Shown here in pieces: positions 7,254 to 14,798 of a stretch of DNA of 25,460 bases (its first letter is position 1; each line of letters starts with the position of its first letter). Source of the DNA: JBQLZQ01 sp052168355. GTDB taxonomy: Bacteria; Pseudomonadota; Alphaproteobacteria; DSM-16000; Inquilinaceae. The stretch spans positions 1-25,460 of the forward strand of contig JBQLZQ010000019.1 of NCBI GenBank assembly GCA_052168355.1, in the 5' to 3' direction. The notes below the pieces were generated by a model. That model made no database searches. It worked only from the letters and a program-made list of their open reading frames with translations, and was not told the origin of the DNA. Both the position numbers and the translations under genes were made by a program.

Positions 7254-8198
7254 GTGTCACATGCATTAACCGATCGAACGGAATTTCCGTTTGTCGCGCT
7301 TTCGGGTCGGCGGTGTCTGGTGATTCACAATGCAACGGCGGGTCGGCCTCGTCGCCTGGCCGGGGCATTGGCGGAGTTGCGCGCCCAAGGCGTGGACATC
7401 CGGCTTGTCGAGACCAATGCGCGGGGCCATGCCACCGATCTGGCCCGGGCAGCCGGGCCTGGGCTGGCGGCGGTTATCGTCGCCGGCGGCGACGGCACCA
7501 TCAATGAAGCCGTCAATGGCTTGGTCGCCCGCGCCCAGGCCGGCCTGCCGCCGCTGCCGCTGGGGATTCTACCCCTGGGGACGGCCAATGTGCTGGCCAT
7601 GGAACTTGGGCTGCCGGCGGATGCGCGCCGCGCCGCCACGGCGTTGGTCGACGGCGCGGTGGATCGGATCTTTCTGGGCCGGGCCGGCACCCGCTGCTTC
7701 ACGATGATGGCCGGCGTCGGCTTCGACGCGCGGGTGGTGGCGCGGGTCGGTCCCCGGCTCAAGCGTCGGCTGGGACGGGGCGCCTACGTGCTGCAGACCT
7801 TCCGTGAGTGGCTGGCGCTCCGGTCGGTGCCGCTGGCGGTGACCATCGATGGGGTGATCCATGACGCCGAATCCGCCGTAGTGGCGAAGGGGCGGTTCTA
7901 TGGCGGTCGCTTCGTGCTGGCCGCCGATGCCAGCCTCTCCGACCCGTTGCTGCGGGTCTGCCTGTTCCAACGGTCCGGGCGCCCGGCCGCCCTGCGCTAC
8001 CTTCTCGCGATGGCTGCCGGGCGCTTGACCGACCTCAAGGACTACAAGGTCATTGCCGGCCGCACGGTCCATATCGAGGGGCCGGCGGGCGCTCCCGTCC
8101 AGGTCGACGGCGATATCGTGTGCGGCCTGCCGCAGGATTTCGCCGTGGTTGAAACACCGATCCCGGTGATCGTTCCCCGGCCGCCGACCCCCGCTTGA
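7254..8198 (+). CDS. diacylglycerol kinase-like lipid kinase
   Basis: This 314-residue protein is a DagK/YegS-type lipid kinase, a family that phosphorylates diacylglycerol or related lipids with ATP at the membrane. The N-terminal catalytic domain has the opening strand CLVIHNATAGR (21-31), the nucleotide-binding VAGGDGTINEAVNG (76-89) and LGILPLGTANVLAMELGLP (103-121). The C-terminal beta-sandwich ends with VQVDGD (282-287). Sphingosine, ceramide or diacylglycerol could be the substrate; the sequence does not decide. The start is uncertain. GTG at 7254 keeps the whole first strand but has no Shine-Dalgarno and lies 5 bases after a TATAAT, so it may be leaderless. The next in-frame candidate, GTG at 7320, would cut into that strand. 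The gene converges with pmbA, leaving a 10-bp gap. Confidence 0.88.
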   Translation: MSHALTDRTEFPFVALSGRRCLVIHNATAGRPRRLAGALAELRAQGVDIRLVETNARGHATDLARAAGPGLAAVIVAGGDGTINEAVNGLVARAQAGLPPLPLGILPLGTANVLAMELGLPADARRAATALVDGAVDRIFLGRAGTRCFTMMAGVGFDARVVARVGPRLKRRLGRGAYVLQTFREWLALRSVPLAVTIDGVIHDAESAVVAKGRFYGGRFVLAADASLSDPLLRVCLFQRSGRPAALRYLLAMAAGRLTDLKDYKVIAGRTVHIEGPAGAPVQVDGDIVCGLPQDFAVVETPIPVIVPRPPTPA

Positions 8199-8208
8199 TG
8201 GCCCGGTA

Positions 8209-9552
8209 TTAACGTCCCGCCACGGTCAGGCCGTCGATGCGCAGCGTCGGGGCATCGACCCCGTAGCGGAAGGTCAGATCGTCCGCCGGGGTGAGGTTGC
8301 GGAACATATCCTTCAGGTTGCCGGCCACGGTGACTTCGTTGACCGGATAGGCGATCTTGCCGCCCTCGATCCAAAAGCCGGTGGCGCCGCGGCTGTAGTC
8401 GCCGGTGATCAGATTGGCGCCGCTGCCCATCATCTGGGTGACGTAAAAGCCGTCCTCGATCGCGCCGATCAGGGCGTCTCGGGTGACCGCGCCGGCGGCC
8501 ATGTACAGGTTGGTGGGCGATGGCGACGGCGGCGACGCCGTACCGCGCGAGGCGTGGCCGGTTGTGGCCAACCCAAGCTGCCGGGCCGAGCGCAGGTCCA
8601 GAAGCCAGGTGGTCAAGCGTCCGTCCTCCACCACCGCCCGCCGCGTGTTGGCGATGCCTTCTCCATCGAAGGGTTTGGACCGCATCCCCCGCTCCAGGTG
8701 CGGATCGTCGATGATGGTGATGCCGGAGCCGAACACGGCCTCTCCCATCCGGTCCTTCAAGAAGCTGGTGCCCCGCGTGATCGACGTGCCGCTGATGGCG
8801 CCGGCCAGGCTGCGCAAAAGGCCGTTGGAGACGCGCGGATCGAACACCACCGGAACCTTGGTCGTGGCCACCTTGCGGGCGCCCAGGCGGGCCACGGCCC
8901 GTTCGCCAGCCTCGCGGCCGATGGTTTCCGGATCCTCCTGGTCGGCGTCGCGCACGGCGGCGGTGAAGGCATAGTCGGTTTCCATCCCCGTACCTTCGCC
9001 GGCGATGACCGAGACCGACAGGCTGTGGCTCGACATGTCGTAGCCGCCGGCAAACCCGTTGCTGGCCACCATCGCGATCCGGGTTCGGCTCCACCCGGCC
9101 TCGGCCCCTTCGGAATTGGTGACGCCGGCGACGGCCAACGCCGTTTCCTCGGCCGTCCTGGCCCTGTCGATCAGCGCGTCGGCCGGCGGTTCCACCCCGT
9201 CGTCGAGATCCAGGGTCGGCCATGCGGTGGCGATCTGATCCGGGTCGGCCAGGCCGCAATAGGGGTCCTCGGGCACGAGGCGCGCCATGGCCACGGCGCG
9301 CTCGACCAGTTCTGCCAGGGCTTCGGACCGCCGGTCGGACGACGAAACCATGGCCATGCGCCGGCCGATAAAGACCCGCAGGCCCAGATCGCTGGCCTCG
9401 GCCCGTTCCAGGCGTTCGGGCTGGCCGAGACGCTGGCTCAGGGACAGCGAAGCGGCATCGTAGAGGATCGCGTCGGCCGCGTCGGCGCCGGCCTTCCGCG
9501 CCTTGGCGATGAGGTCGGCAAGCTGGTCGAGGCTGTCGGCCTGTGCGGCCAT
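8209..9552 (-). CDS. pmbA: TldE/PmbA family metalloprotease subunit
   Basis: PmbA (TldE) is the non-metal-binding partner of TldD. In E. coli the two form a heterodimeric protease that matures microcin B17 and degrades CcdA. The 447-residue protein has the family N-terminal fold (residues 1-60, AADAILYDAASLSLSQRLG, EASDLGLRVFIG) and the C-terminal region with ITGDYSRGATGFWIEGGKIAYPVNEVTVAGNL, followed by LRIDGLTVAG. No HExxxH zinc motif is present, as expected for PmbA rather than TldD. The ATG at 9552 is preceded by GGAGAG about 8 bases upstream. It is 95 bp downstream of the DUF6524-type gene on the same strand and may share its transcript. The partner tldD is also in this window, at 22150-23583. 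The natural substrate is unknown. Confidence 0.93.
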   Translation of the reverse strand: MAAQADSLDQLADLIAKARKAGADAADAILYDAASLSLSQRLGQPERLERAEASDLGLRVFIGRRMAMVSSSDRRSEALAELVERAVAMARLVPEDPYCGLADPDQIATAWPTLDLDDGVEPPADALIDRARTAEETALAVAGVTNSEGAEAGWSRTRIAMVASNGFAGGYDMSSHSLSVSVIAGEGTGMETDYAFTAAVRDADQEDPETIGREAGERAVARLGARKVATTKVPVVFDPRVSNGLLRSLAGAISGTSITRGTSFLKDRMGEAVFGSGITIIDDPHLERGMRSKPFDGEGIANTRRAVVEDGRLTTWLLDLRSARQLGLATTGHASRGTASPPSPSPTNLYMAAGAVTRDALIGAIEDGFYVTQMMGSGANLITGDYSRGATGFWIEGGKIAYPVNEVTVAGNLKDMFRNLTPADDLTFRYGVDAPTLRIDGLTVAGR

Positions 9553-9647
9553 GGCGGTCTCTCCGGGCAATCGGCGGGTTCGGGGCGAGCAGGGTTTAGC
9601 AGAGTGGCGGGGCCGGCCAAAGGGAAGAAGGGCGGGTCGCCGACGGA

Positions 9648-10064
9648 TCAGGTCTCCACATCGTCGGTGTCGACCTGGCCGGACACCCGGCGGCGGATGT
9701 GGGACCAGGACAGGCCGATGGCCATGACCGTGGCCACCACCAGCAGCACGACATAGGTCATCGCCGTCGGTTCGGCGGGGTCGAGCACGCCGAAATCGAT
9801 CAACGCCCAGACGATCGTACCCAGGAAGGCCAGCGACAGGATGATGCCGACCGGCCCGATGGCCCGCCATGTGGCCCGCAGATAGACGACATAAAGTATC
9901 AGCAGCGCCAGCCCGGCCAGAACCTTCAGCGGCAGGCTGCCGCCGGGTGCCAGGGCCCATGCGACATAGGACCATTCGGTGGTGTTGATCGTGGCCAGCA
10001 CCAGGACGATGGCGACCGCCCAGCGCGCAAAGAAGTTGGGCCACGAGAACGGTTTTCTAGCCAT
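9648..10064 (-). CDS. small inner-membrane protein, DUF6524-like
   Basis: This 138-residue protein appears to cross the membrane four times, with hydrophobic stretches at about residues 13-36, 47-63, 70-90 and 100-118. It has a short basic N-terminus (MARKPFSWPNFFARW) and an acidic C-terminal tail (VSGQVDTDDVET). The NTTEWSYVAW loop between the first two helices resembles proteins annotated as DUF6524, which have no assigned function. That family call is from memory of the pattern, not from a search. The gene starts 9 bp after the stop of the Bcr/CflA transporter and precedes pmbA, so it is probably in one operon with them. The minus-strand GGGG before the ATG is too close to be a standard ribosome site. 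Confidence 0.8.
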   Translation of the reverse strand: MARKPFSWPNFFARWAVAIVLVLATINTTEWSYVAWALAPGGSLPLKVLAGLALLILYVVYLRATWRAIGPVGIILSLAFLGTIVWALIDFGVLDPAEPTAMTYVVLLVVATVMAIGLSWSHIRRRVSGQVDTDDVET

Positions 10065-10073
10065 GCCCCTATC

Positions 10074-11300
10074 CTATCGCGATCCCGGCACCGGTTGCGA
10101 CGCCTGTTCGGTCCGCGCCCTGGCCATGATCATGACGAAGAACAGGATCGCCAGGGCCGCGGTGCCGGCCATCACCAGGGTCATGGGCAGGGCGCTGTCG
10201 GTCAGCAGGTGCCCGACCAGTATGCTCGACGCCGCGCCGACGCTCATCTGCAGGAACCCCGCCAGTCCGCTGGCGGCCCCGGCCATGTGGGGGTTGACGC
10301 TGATCGCGCCGGCGTTGCCGTTGGGCAGCGACAGACCGTTGCCGAAGGCAAACACCACCATCGGCCCGAACAGCGTCAGGGGGGTCAGCCAGCCCGCCAG
10401 CACGAACCCCACGCCGGCGATACCGCCCGCCAGGGTCACGCTGCCGCCCAGCAGGATCATGCGGTCGATGCCCAATCGCACCGACAGCCGCGCGGCAGCG
10501 TAGTTGCCGGCCATGTAGCCGATGGCGCCGGGAATGAAATAGAGCCCGTAGTCCTGGGTGCTGCGGCCCATCAGTTCCACCGTCACATAGGGCGCGCCGC
10601 CCAGGAAGGCGAAGAACCCGGCCGAGGTGAAGGCCAGATGCAGGGCATAGGCGCGAAACACCGCAGAGCGCAGCAGGTACCAATAGCTGGCGGCCATGCC
10701 CGACAGCGCCGGCAGGGGGCGGCGGTCTTGGTTAGTTTCCGGCAGCCCGACCGCGACCGCCGCCAGCACCGCGGCACCGAAGACCGTGACAACCGCAAAG
10801 GCGGCGCGCCAGCCGAACCAGTTGTCCAGGAAGCCGCCCAGCGCCGGCGCCAGCATCGGCGCCACCACCATGGCCATGGTCAGATAGGCGATGGCGGACG
10901 CCGCCTGGTCGCGCCCGTGCGTGTCGCGCACGATGGCCCGGCCCAGCACCATGCCGGCGCACCCGCCGATCGCCTGGACCAGCCGGCCCAGAAGCAGGAT
11001 CTCGATGGTCGGCGCCACCAGCCCGATGACCGAGCCGACGACGAACAGGACAACCCCCACCAGCATCAGCGGCCGCCGTCCGAACCTGTCCGACAGGGGC
11101 CCGTAGACGAGCTGCGACCCGGCCATGCCGATCAGGAAGAGGCTGAGGGTGAGCTGCACCGTGCCGTAATCGGTATCGAACACCTCCGGTAGGCGGGCCA
11201 TCGACGGCATGAAGATGTTGAGCGCCAGCGGCCCCAGGGCGAACGCCGCGATGAGAATCCATAGGGGTGGCTTGGCGGGCTGCGCGCTGGCGGCAGGCAT
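10074..11300 (-). CDS. Bcr/CflA-type multidrug MFS exporter
   Basis: This 408-residue protein is a 12-helix major facilitator transporter of the drug:H+ antiporter-1 type. Helix 1 begins near residue 13 and carries the PLALNIFMPSMARLPEVF signature typical of Bcr/CflA proteins. Motif A is GPLSDRFGRRPLML, between helices 2 and 3. The RLVQAIGGCAGMVLGRAIVRD stretch in helix 4 corresponds to motif B, and VVAPMLAPALGGFL to motif C of antiporters. The family exports bicyclomycin, sulfonamides, chloramphenicol or cysteine; the substrate here cannot be inferred. It is the first gene of a minus-strand run with the DUF6524-type gene and pmbA, and it diverges from mepA across 167 bp. No strong Shine-Dalgarno precedes the ATG at 11300. 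Confidence 0.9.
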   Translation of the reverse strand: MPAASAQPAKPPLWILIAAFALGPLALNIFMPSMARLPEVFDTDYGTVQLTLSLFLIGMAGSQLVYGPLSDRFGRRPLMLVGVVLFVVGSVIGLVAPTIEILLLGRLVQAIGGCAGMVLGRAIVRDTHGRDQAASAIAYLTMAMVVAPMLAPALGGFLDNWFGWRAAFAVVTVFGAAVLAAVAVGLPETNQDRRPLPALSGMAASYWYLLRSAVFRAYALHLAFTSAGFFAFLGGAPYVTVELMGRSTQDYGLYFIPGAIGYMAGNYAAARLSVRLGIDRMILLGGSVTLAGGIAGVGFVLAGWLTPLTLFGPMVVFAFGNGLSLPNGNAGAISVNPHMAGAASGLAGFLQMSVGAASSILVGHLLTDSALPMTLVMAGTAALAILFFVMIMARARTEQASQPVPGSR

Positions 11301-11467
11301 GGGACGGCTTTCGGGGAACGGAGGCGAATATAAACCTTACCAAGTAGGGCGGGCGGGGCATAGGTGCTAGAGCGATCGCAGTCACCACACGGAACCGTCG
11401 GCCGCGACCGATCGTCTGGAACCTGTTAGTCTCGGCATCAGTCCAACAGCGTGAGAGCGTCTTGCCC

Positions 11468-12325
11468 ATGCGTCCGACTTTCGACTTTCGCATCACCGCC
11501 TTAGCGTTTCTCGCCGCATTTGCCCTGAGTCTCGCCGCGCTCCCGGCGGCCGCCAGCGACAGCTATTGGTCGACGGTGGACCGGCCGCTGGAGGGCCTGC
11601 CCCGGGTCATCGGGGCCTATGCCAACGGTTGCGTGGCGGGGGCCCGGTCGCTGGCGCCGGAGGGCGAGGGGTACCAGGTCATTCGGCTCAGCCGGGGCCG
11701 CAACTTCGGTCATCCGGCGCTGATCCGGTACATGGAGGATCTGGGTCAGCGGGTGTCCGAGGCCGGTCTGGGCCACGCCCTGGTCGGTGACATGGCCCAG
11801 CCGCGCGGCGGGCCGATGCCGTCGGGCCATACCAGCCACCAGACGGGGCTGGACGCCGATATCTGGCTCCGGCTCGATCTGCCGCCGCTCTCGCGGGAAG
11901 CTCGGGAGGATGTAACGGCCGTGCTGATGGTCGACCGAGACCGCTGGACCGTTGATCGCGCCGTGTGGGGCGACCCCCAGGCCGAGTTGATCCGGCTGGC
12001 GGCGTCCGATTCCAGAGTGGCGCGCATCTTCGTGCATCCGGCCATCAAGCAGGATCTGTGCGAGCGCCGCTGGGACGACCGGTCCTGGCTGCGCACGGTG
12101 CGGCCGTGGTACGGGCACGATTCCCATTTCCATATCCGTCTTCACTGCCCGGTGGGCGATACGGCGTGCGAGGCCCAGGCACCGCCCCCGCCGGGCGACG
12201 GCTGCGGCGCCGAACTGGCGTCCTGGATCCCGGATCCCAACGCCCCGCCGGCCCCGGCCCGGCCGCCGCCGCCGCCCAAGATCCTGCCCGTGGCCTGCCA
12301 GGCGCTGATCACGCCGCTGCCGTGA
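11468..12325 (+). CDS. mepA: penicillin-insensitive murein endopeptidase
   Basis: MepA is a periplasmic LAS-family zinc endopeptidase that cuts the D-Ala-meso-diaminopimelate cross-links of peptidoglycan. The 285-residue product has a signal peptide (hydrophobic core about residues 9-28, AxA-like cleavage near 27-30). The zinc motif SHQTGLDAD carries H124 and D131. The C-terminal catalytic segment GHDSHFHIRLHCP has H217, H220 and H222, matching the order of H206, H209 and H211 in the E. coli enzyme. A proline-rich stretch (239-271) precedes the last 15 residues. A TTG at 11462 is also in frame, but the ATG at 11468 gives the normal signal peptide. The ribosome site is weak. The stop TGA overlaps the GTG start of the next gene, so the two are likely translationally coupled. 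Confidence 0.94.
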   Translation: MRPTFDFRITALAFLAAFALSLAALPAAASDSYWSTVDRPLEGLPRVIGAYANGCVAGARSLAPEGEGYQVIRLSRGRNFGHPALIRYMEDLGQRVSEAGLGHALVGDMAQPRGGPMPSGHTSHQTGLDADIWLRLDLPPLSREAREDVTAVLMVDRDRWTVDRAVWGDPQAELIRLAASDSRVARIFVHPAIKQDLCERRWDDRSWLRTVRPWYGHDSHFHIRLHCPVGDTACEAQAPPPPGDGCGAELASWIPDPNAPPAPARPPPPPKILPVACQALITPLP

Positions 12326-13035
12326 CCGACGCCGTCGCGGCGGCGGACATGGCGCGGCTGGCGCTGGCCAAGACCTATCCCTACAACCCGCCGCGTCGGT
12401 CTTTTCTGTACTACGACGGGGTCGCCCGGCCGCTGGACCGGCCGGATGTGGAAGACCGGGTGCCGGTGCTGGCCTATGGATCGAATGCCGCGCCCGCCCA
12501 ACTGGCCCGGAAGTACAGCGGCTGGCCGGCCGGTACGGCCATCCCCGTTACCCGCGCCCGGCTAAGCGGTTTCGATATCGTGCATTCGGCCCATTTCTCC
12601 CGCTATGGGGCGTTGCCGGCCATGTTGTGGCCGGCGCCGGGGGTGACGGTGCAGATTGCTGTGTTGTGGCTGTCGCCGGCCCAGCTCGCCCGGCTGCACG
12701 AAACCGAGGGCGCGCTGAACTATCGGTATAGGCGGCTCGACGGGCTCGACCTCGGGGTCGAGGGGATCGGCGCGTTGACGTCCGTTCACGCCTATGTCGG
12801 CCTTCACGGACCGGTCGCGCGTGGCGGGGCCGTGTTGGCGCTCGCCGCGATACCAGCCCGGGGGCGGCGCCTGCCGGCTTTTCACCAGGCGGATGCGCTG
12901 GCCGTAGCCCGGGATGTCCTGGCGCCCGGCGCGCCGCTCGATCCCTTTATCGTCCAGACGGTTGTTTGCCCGGTGACCCGGATCCAGCGCACCGCCCGTC
13001 TTGAAGCCGCCGCCCTGCCGGTGTGGCGCCCGTAG
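12322..13035 (+). CDS. gamma-glutamylcyclotransferase-like protein
   Basis: This 237-residue protein shows the opening motif of the GGCT/AIG2 fold, VLAYGSNAAPAQL (49-61), where YGSN binds the substrate gamma-glutamyl group in known members. It also has LHETEGALNYRYRRL (125-139). Glu129 sits where the family's catalytic glutamate occurs (E-G followed by Y). The fold's enzymes release 5-oxoproline from gamma-glutamyl amines, peptides or glutathione; the substrate here is unknown. No signal peptide or membrane helix is seen. The GTG at 12322 overlaps the mepA stop (GTGA); an in-frame ATG at 12349 is the alternative. Coupling to a peptidoglycan endopeptidase suggests, without proving it, a substrate among gamma-glutamyl wall peptides. 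About 45 residues precede the fold and are unlike minimal family members. Confidence 0.78.
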   Translation: MTDAVAAADMARLALAKTYPYNPPRRSFLYYDGVARPLDRPDVEDRVPVLAYGSNAAPAQLARKYSGWPAGTAIPVTRARLSGFDIVHSAHFSRYGALPAMLWPAPGVTVQIAVLWLSPAQLARLHETEGALNYRYRRLDGLDLGVEGIGALTSVHAYVGLHGPVARGGAVLALAAIPARGRRLPAFHQADALAVARDVLAPGAPLDPFIVQTVVCPVTRIQRTARLEAAALPVWRP

Positions 13036-13073
13036 ATCGCGCCTTCAATAACCGACCATGCCGACGATCGGCT

Positions 13074-13598
13074 TCAGGCGCCGTCGTCGGGTTCGCTTGA
13101 CAGTGTGGTCGGGTCCAGCACCTTGAAGAAACTGTCAACGGTCTGGCCGTCGCGGCTCAGCGGCAGGATCAGGCGAGTGTAGCGCCAAAGCTCGCCATCC
13201 AGCGCGACATAGCGGCGTGTCGCCAGACTGGGGTGCGCGTCTTTGGCGACCCGAGCGGCGGAGTCGACCACCGCCTGCGCGTCGTCGGGATGAAAGAAAT
13301 CGTCCGTTGTCTTGCCCTTCAGCTCCGTCCCGTGCTTTTCGCACACGAAGGTGCCGGCCAGCCGCACCCGAAGGCGGCTCGGATCGGCTTCGAGGTCCAA
13401 CAGCATGACATAGGGCAACAGGGCGCGCGGCAGGCTCAAGGGGTCGAGATGCCGGGGTAGCGCGCCATTGCCCGCGTCCACCCACAAAGCATGGACCGTG
13501 GCCAGGTTGGGGAACAGGACGAGATCGTCAAGCGGGATTTCGACGTGTCCGCTCGCCATCCATTTCTTGCGTGGAGCCCGGAGGTCGCGGTCCGACAT
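13074..13598 (-). CDS. PAS_5-type single-domain sensor protein
   Basis: This 174-residue cytoplasmic protein resembles the short PAS_5 (formerly DUF) proteins abundant in Rhodospirillales. Visible features are an N-terminal helix with LHPALW-like VHALWVDAGNGALPRHLDPLS, then ALLPYVMLLDLEADPSRLRVRLAGT, the CEKHGTELKGKTTDDFF segment, and a closing LWRYTRLILPLSRDG then DSFFKVLDP strand pair. No output domain such as a kinase, GGDEF or helix-turn-helix is attached, so its role in signalling is unassigned. The family call is by pattern recall. It converges with the cyclotransferase-like gene (38-bp gap) and lies downstream of ubiA on the same strand. A TATGAT hexamer occurs about 60 bases upstream on the minus strand, without a clear -35. 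Confidence 0.78.
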   Translation of the reverse strand: MSDRDLRAPRKKWMASGHVEIPLDDLVLFPNLATVHALWVDAGNGALPRHLDPLSLPRALLPYVMLLDLEADPSRLRVRLAGTFVCEKHGTELKGKTTDDFFHPDDAQAVVDSAARVAKDAHPSLATRRYVALDGELWRYTRLILPLSRDGQTVDSFFKVLDPTTLSSEPDDGA

Positions 13599-13687
13599 GA
13601 CAGAGCCTCACCGTTGCGGGGAGATCGGCGTCGACCCCGGCGGGTCTATCATAATCAGCCAATCGTTAACGGCTTACCCATGGCCCG

Positions 13688-14623
13688 TCAAAAATGCGGC
13701 GAGCCGGCCAGTAGGGCCACCAGCACCAGCAAGCCCAGCCCCTTGTTGCTGCGGAATTTGGCCAGGCAGTCGGCCGGCAGGTCCGGGTTCCAGGTGGCGA
13801 TCTGCCAGCCGGCCTGGATGGCCGCCAGCGTCAGCCCGATGCCAAGGCCGACGGGGTTCAGCCCGGCGGCGACCCCGGCCACCGCCGCCAACCCGATGGT
13901 CACCGCATAGCAGGCGCCGACCACCGCACGGCTGTGCCGGCCCAGGCGCAGGGCGGTCGATTTGACGCCGATCCGGACATCGTCCCGCTTGTCCTGATGG
14001 GCGTAGACGGTGTCGTAGCCCAGGGTCCAGACGATACCCGCGAGATACAGGATGGCCGGGGGCCAGGCCAAGGCGCCGGTCACCGACGTCCAGCCCATGA
14101 GCACCCCCCAGTTGAAGGCCAGCCCCAGATAGATCTGCGGCCACCATGTGACCCGCTTGGCCAGCGGGTAGGTAAAGACGAGGATCAGCGAGGCGATGCC
14201 CAGCCGGATCGCCGGCCAATCGAACTGCAGCAGCACGGCCAGCCCGACGGCAAGTTGGGCGGCCAGAAAGACAAGCGCCTGGAGAACGCTGACCTGGCCG
14301 CTGGGGATGGGGCGGGACCGGGTGCGCGCCACCTCCGCATCGATCCTGCGGTCTAGGATGTCGTTGACCGTGCAGCCGGCGCCGCGCATGACCAACGCGC
14401 CCACGGCGAAGAGCAGCGCAAGACGGGCATCGCCAAACGAGAAGCCGTCGGGCCGCGGCGCCAACGCCAGTCCCCACCAGCACGGGATCAGCAGCAGCCA
14501 GGTGCCGATCGGGCGGTCGAGGCGCATCAGCTTGAGGTAGGGCCGCGTTGCGGCCGGCGCCCGCCGGTCGATCCAGGACCGGCCGGGCGCGACCTCGTGG
14601 AAATCGTCGGCGGGGGCTGTCAT
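13688..14623 (-). CDS. ubiA: 4-hydroxybenzoate polyprenyltransferase
   Basis: UbiA attaches the polyprenyl chain to 4-hydroxybenzoate, the first membrane step of ubiquinone synthesis. The 311-residue multi-helix protein has both aspartate-rich motifs of the superfamily: NDILDRRIDAEVARTRSRPIPSG (from about residue 87; the D residues bind Mg-diphosphate) and DTVYAHQDKRDDVRIGVKSTALRLG. The entry LMRLDRPIGTWLLLIPCWWG (32-51) is typical for UbiA. The frame is open far upstream to 15187, but the ATG at 14623 gives the normal N-terminus; the extension is low-complexity and antisense to the next gene. It diverges from an MFS gene. In many alphaproteobacteria ubiA neighbours rsmE directly. Confidence 0.95.
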   Translation of the reverse strand: MTAPADDFHEVAPGRSWIDRRAPAATRPYLKLMRLDRPIGTWLLLIPCWWGLALAPRPDGFSFGDARLALLFAVGALVMRGAGCTVNDILDRRIDAEVARTRSRPIPSGQVSVLQALVFLAAQLAVGLAVLLQFDWPAIRLGIASLILVFTYPLAKRVTWWPQIYLGLAFNWGVLMGWTSVTGALAWPPAILYLAGIVWTLGYDTVYAHQDKRDDVRIGVKSTALRLGRHSRAVVGACYAVTIGLAAVAGVAAGLNPVGLGIGLTLAAIQAGWQIATWNPDLPADCLAKFRSNKGLGLLVLVALLAGSPHF

Positions 14624-14798
14624 GGCGGTCAGTGTGTACCGGCGTTGCGCGACGGTGCAAAGGTAAAGACGGTCGGCCCCGTCGCCGCGCTGGAGTTCCG
14701 GGTTGAGCGGCGGCGATGAGGCGTCTAAACGAGGATGCGTTTCCCGCCACATCCGATGCGGGCGCACCCCGAGCCTGTCATGAAAGCGACCGCGAGAG

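Noticed and set aside
7278..7290. Palindrome ACGGAA-T-TTCCGT near the lipid kinase start
   Set aside because: It lies within the coding frame and is short. It could be an operator if the true start is 7320, but nothing else supports that.
13060..13072. Hairpin GCCGA-CGA-TCGGC between the convergent cyclotransferase-like and PAS genes
   Set aside because: The stem is 5 bp with no T-run on either strand, so it is too weak to call a terminator.
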